Shown here: positions 7,080-7,183 of the stretch, in pieces | How positions within the stretch are numbered: the stretch's first letter is position 1 | Layout: every line of letters begins with the position of its first letter | Assembly: GCA_023437255.1 (NCBI GenBank) | Contig: JAEZGR010000148.1 | Span: forward strand, 1 to 7,183 | Origin: Pseudomonadota bacterium | GTDB taxonomy: Bacteria > Pseudomonadota > Gammaproteobacteria > Burkholderiales > Burkholderiaceae_B | Direction: 5' to 3' | Length of the DNA: 7,183 bases | Notes under the pieces: model-generated | Database searches by the model: none | What the model was told of the DNA's origin: nothing | What the model saw: only the letters and a program-made list of their open reading frames with translations | Position numbers and translations under genes: made by a program

Positions 7080-7183
7080 GCGAAACAAATCCGGTTCCCG
7101 TCATTACCATCGACGGCCCCACCGCTTCCGGTAAAGGCACCATTGCCAGTCTGGTGGCCTCCCGCCTGGGGTGGTCGGTGCTC
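7076..7183 (+). CDS. cmk: Cytidylate kinase, 3'-truncated by window edge
   Basis: Cmk phosphorylates CMP and dCMP with ATP, feeding pyrimidine nucleotides to RNA and DNA synthesis. Only the first 36 codons are present. They carry an N-terminal strand (VPVITIDG, residues 7-14) running into the P-loop GPTASGKGT (14-22), which binds the ATP phosphates, then the start of the next helix. The wording matches cytidylate kinase rather than shikimate or adenylate kinase, and the place straight after aroA is the usual one for cmk. The ATG overlaps the aroA TGA stop as ATGA. The ribosome site is weak (GGTG, 7067-7070, 5 nt before the ATG), which suggests coupling to aroA. Everything beyond residue 36 is outside the window. 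Confidence 0.94.
   Translation, partial: MSETNPVPVITIDGPTASGKGTIASLVASRLGWSVL

Noticed and set aside
1..7183. Mobile element, phage, defence system or CRISPR array
   Set aside because: The window is filled end to end by conserved housekeeping genes. There are no transposase, integrase or repeat-spacer patterns, no target-site duplications, and no noticeable change in base composition.

Overview
The window is a stretch of bacterial housekeeping chromosome, about 60% GC by eye, with six protein genes all on the + strand: gyrA (5' end outside the window), serC, pheA, tyrA, aroA and cmk (3' end outside the window). The order gyrA-serC-pheA-tyrA-aroA-cmk, the wording of the proteins (for example the SerC C-terminal half, the GyrA tower-region insertion and the Cmk P-loop GPTASGKGT) and the GC content point to a betaproteobacterium of the order Burkholderiales. 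An Alcaligenaceae-like lineage (Bordetella/Achromobacter/Pusillimonas relatives) is the best guess, made from recalled family sequences and not from a search.

Layout: 1-2604 DNA gyrase subunit A from about residue 37 to the stop; 2601-3764 phosphoserine aminotransferase; 3757-4842 bifunctional chorismate mutase/prephenate dehydratase (P-protein); 4852-5754 prephenate/arogenate dehydrogenase; 5754-7079 EPSP synthase; 7076-7183 the first 36 codons of cytidylate kinase. The genes are packed with essentially no spacers: overlaps of 4 nt (gyrA/serC), 8 nt (serC/pheA), 1 nt (tyrA/aroA) and 4 nt (aroA/cmk), and one 9-nt gap (pheA/tyrA). No intergenic stretch is long enough to hold a standard promoter, terminator or RNA gene. 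I see no tRNA, rRNA, CRISPR array, insertion sequence or transfer signature.

How the genes work together: AroA makes EPSP, the precursor of chorismate. PheA converts chorismate to prephenate and then phenylpyruvate, with a C-terminal ACT domain for feedback by phenylalanine. TyrA sends prephenate (or arogenate) towards tyrosine. SerC makes phosphoserine for serine synthesis, and its homologues also act in pyridoxal-phosphate synthesis. GyrA and Cmk serve DNA topology and pyrimidine nucleotide supply. This is a 'supraoperon' that mixes aromatic and serine biosynthesis with core replication and nucleotide genes, a known proteobacterial arrangement.

I did not find an undescribed system here. 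The points worth a second look are modest: glutamate at the second quinolone-resistance position of GyrA, a TyrA cofactor loop that looks NADP-type, GC-rich hairpins just before the tyrA and aroA starts, a promoter-like sequence with a rare ATA codon inside gyrA, a SerC amino-terminal extension with an altered cofactor loop, and no hisC-type aminotransferase between pheA and tyrA.
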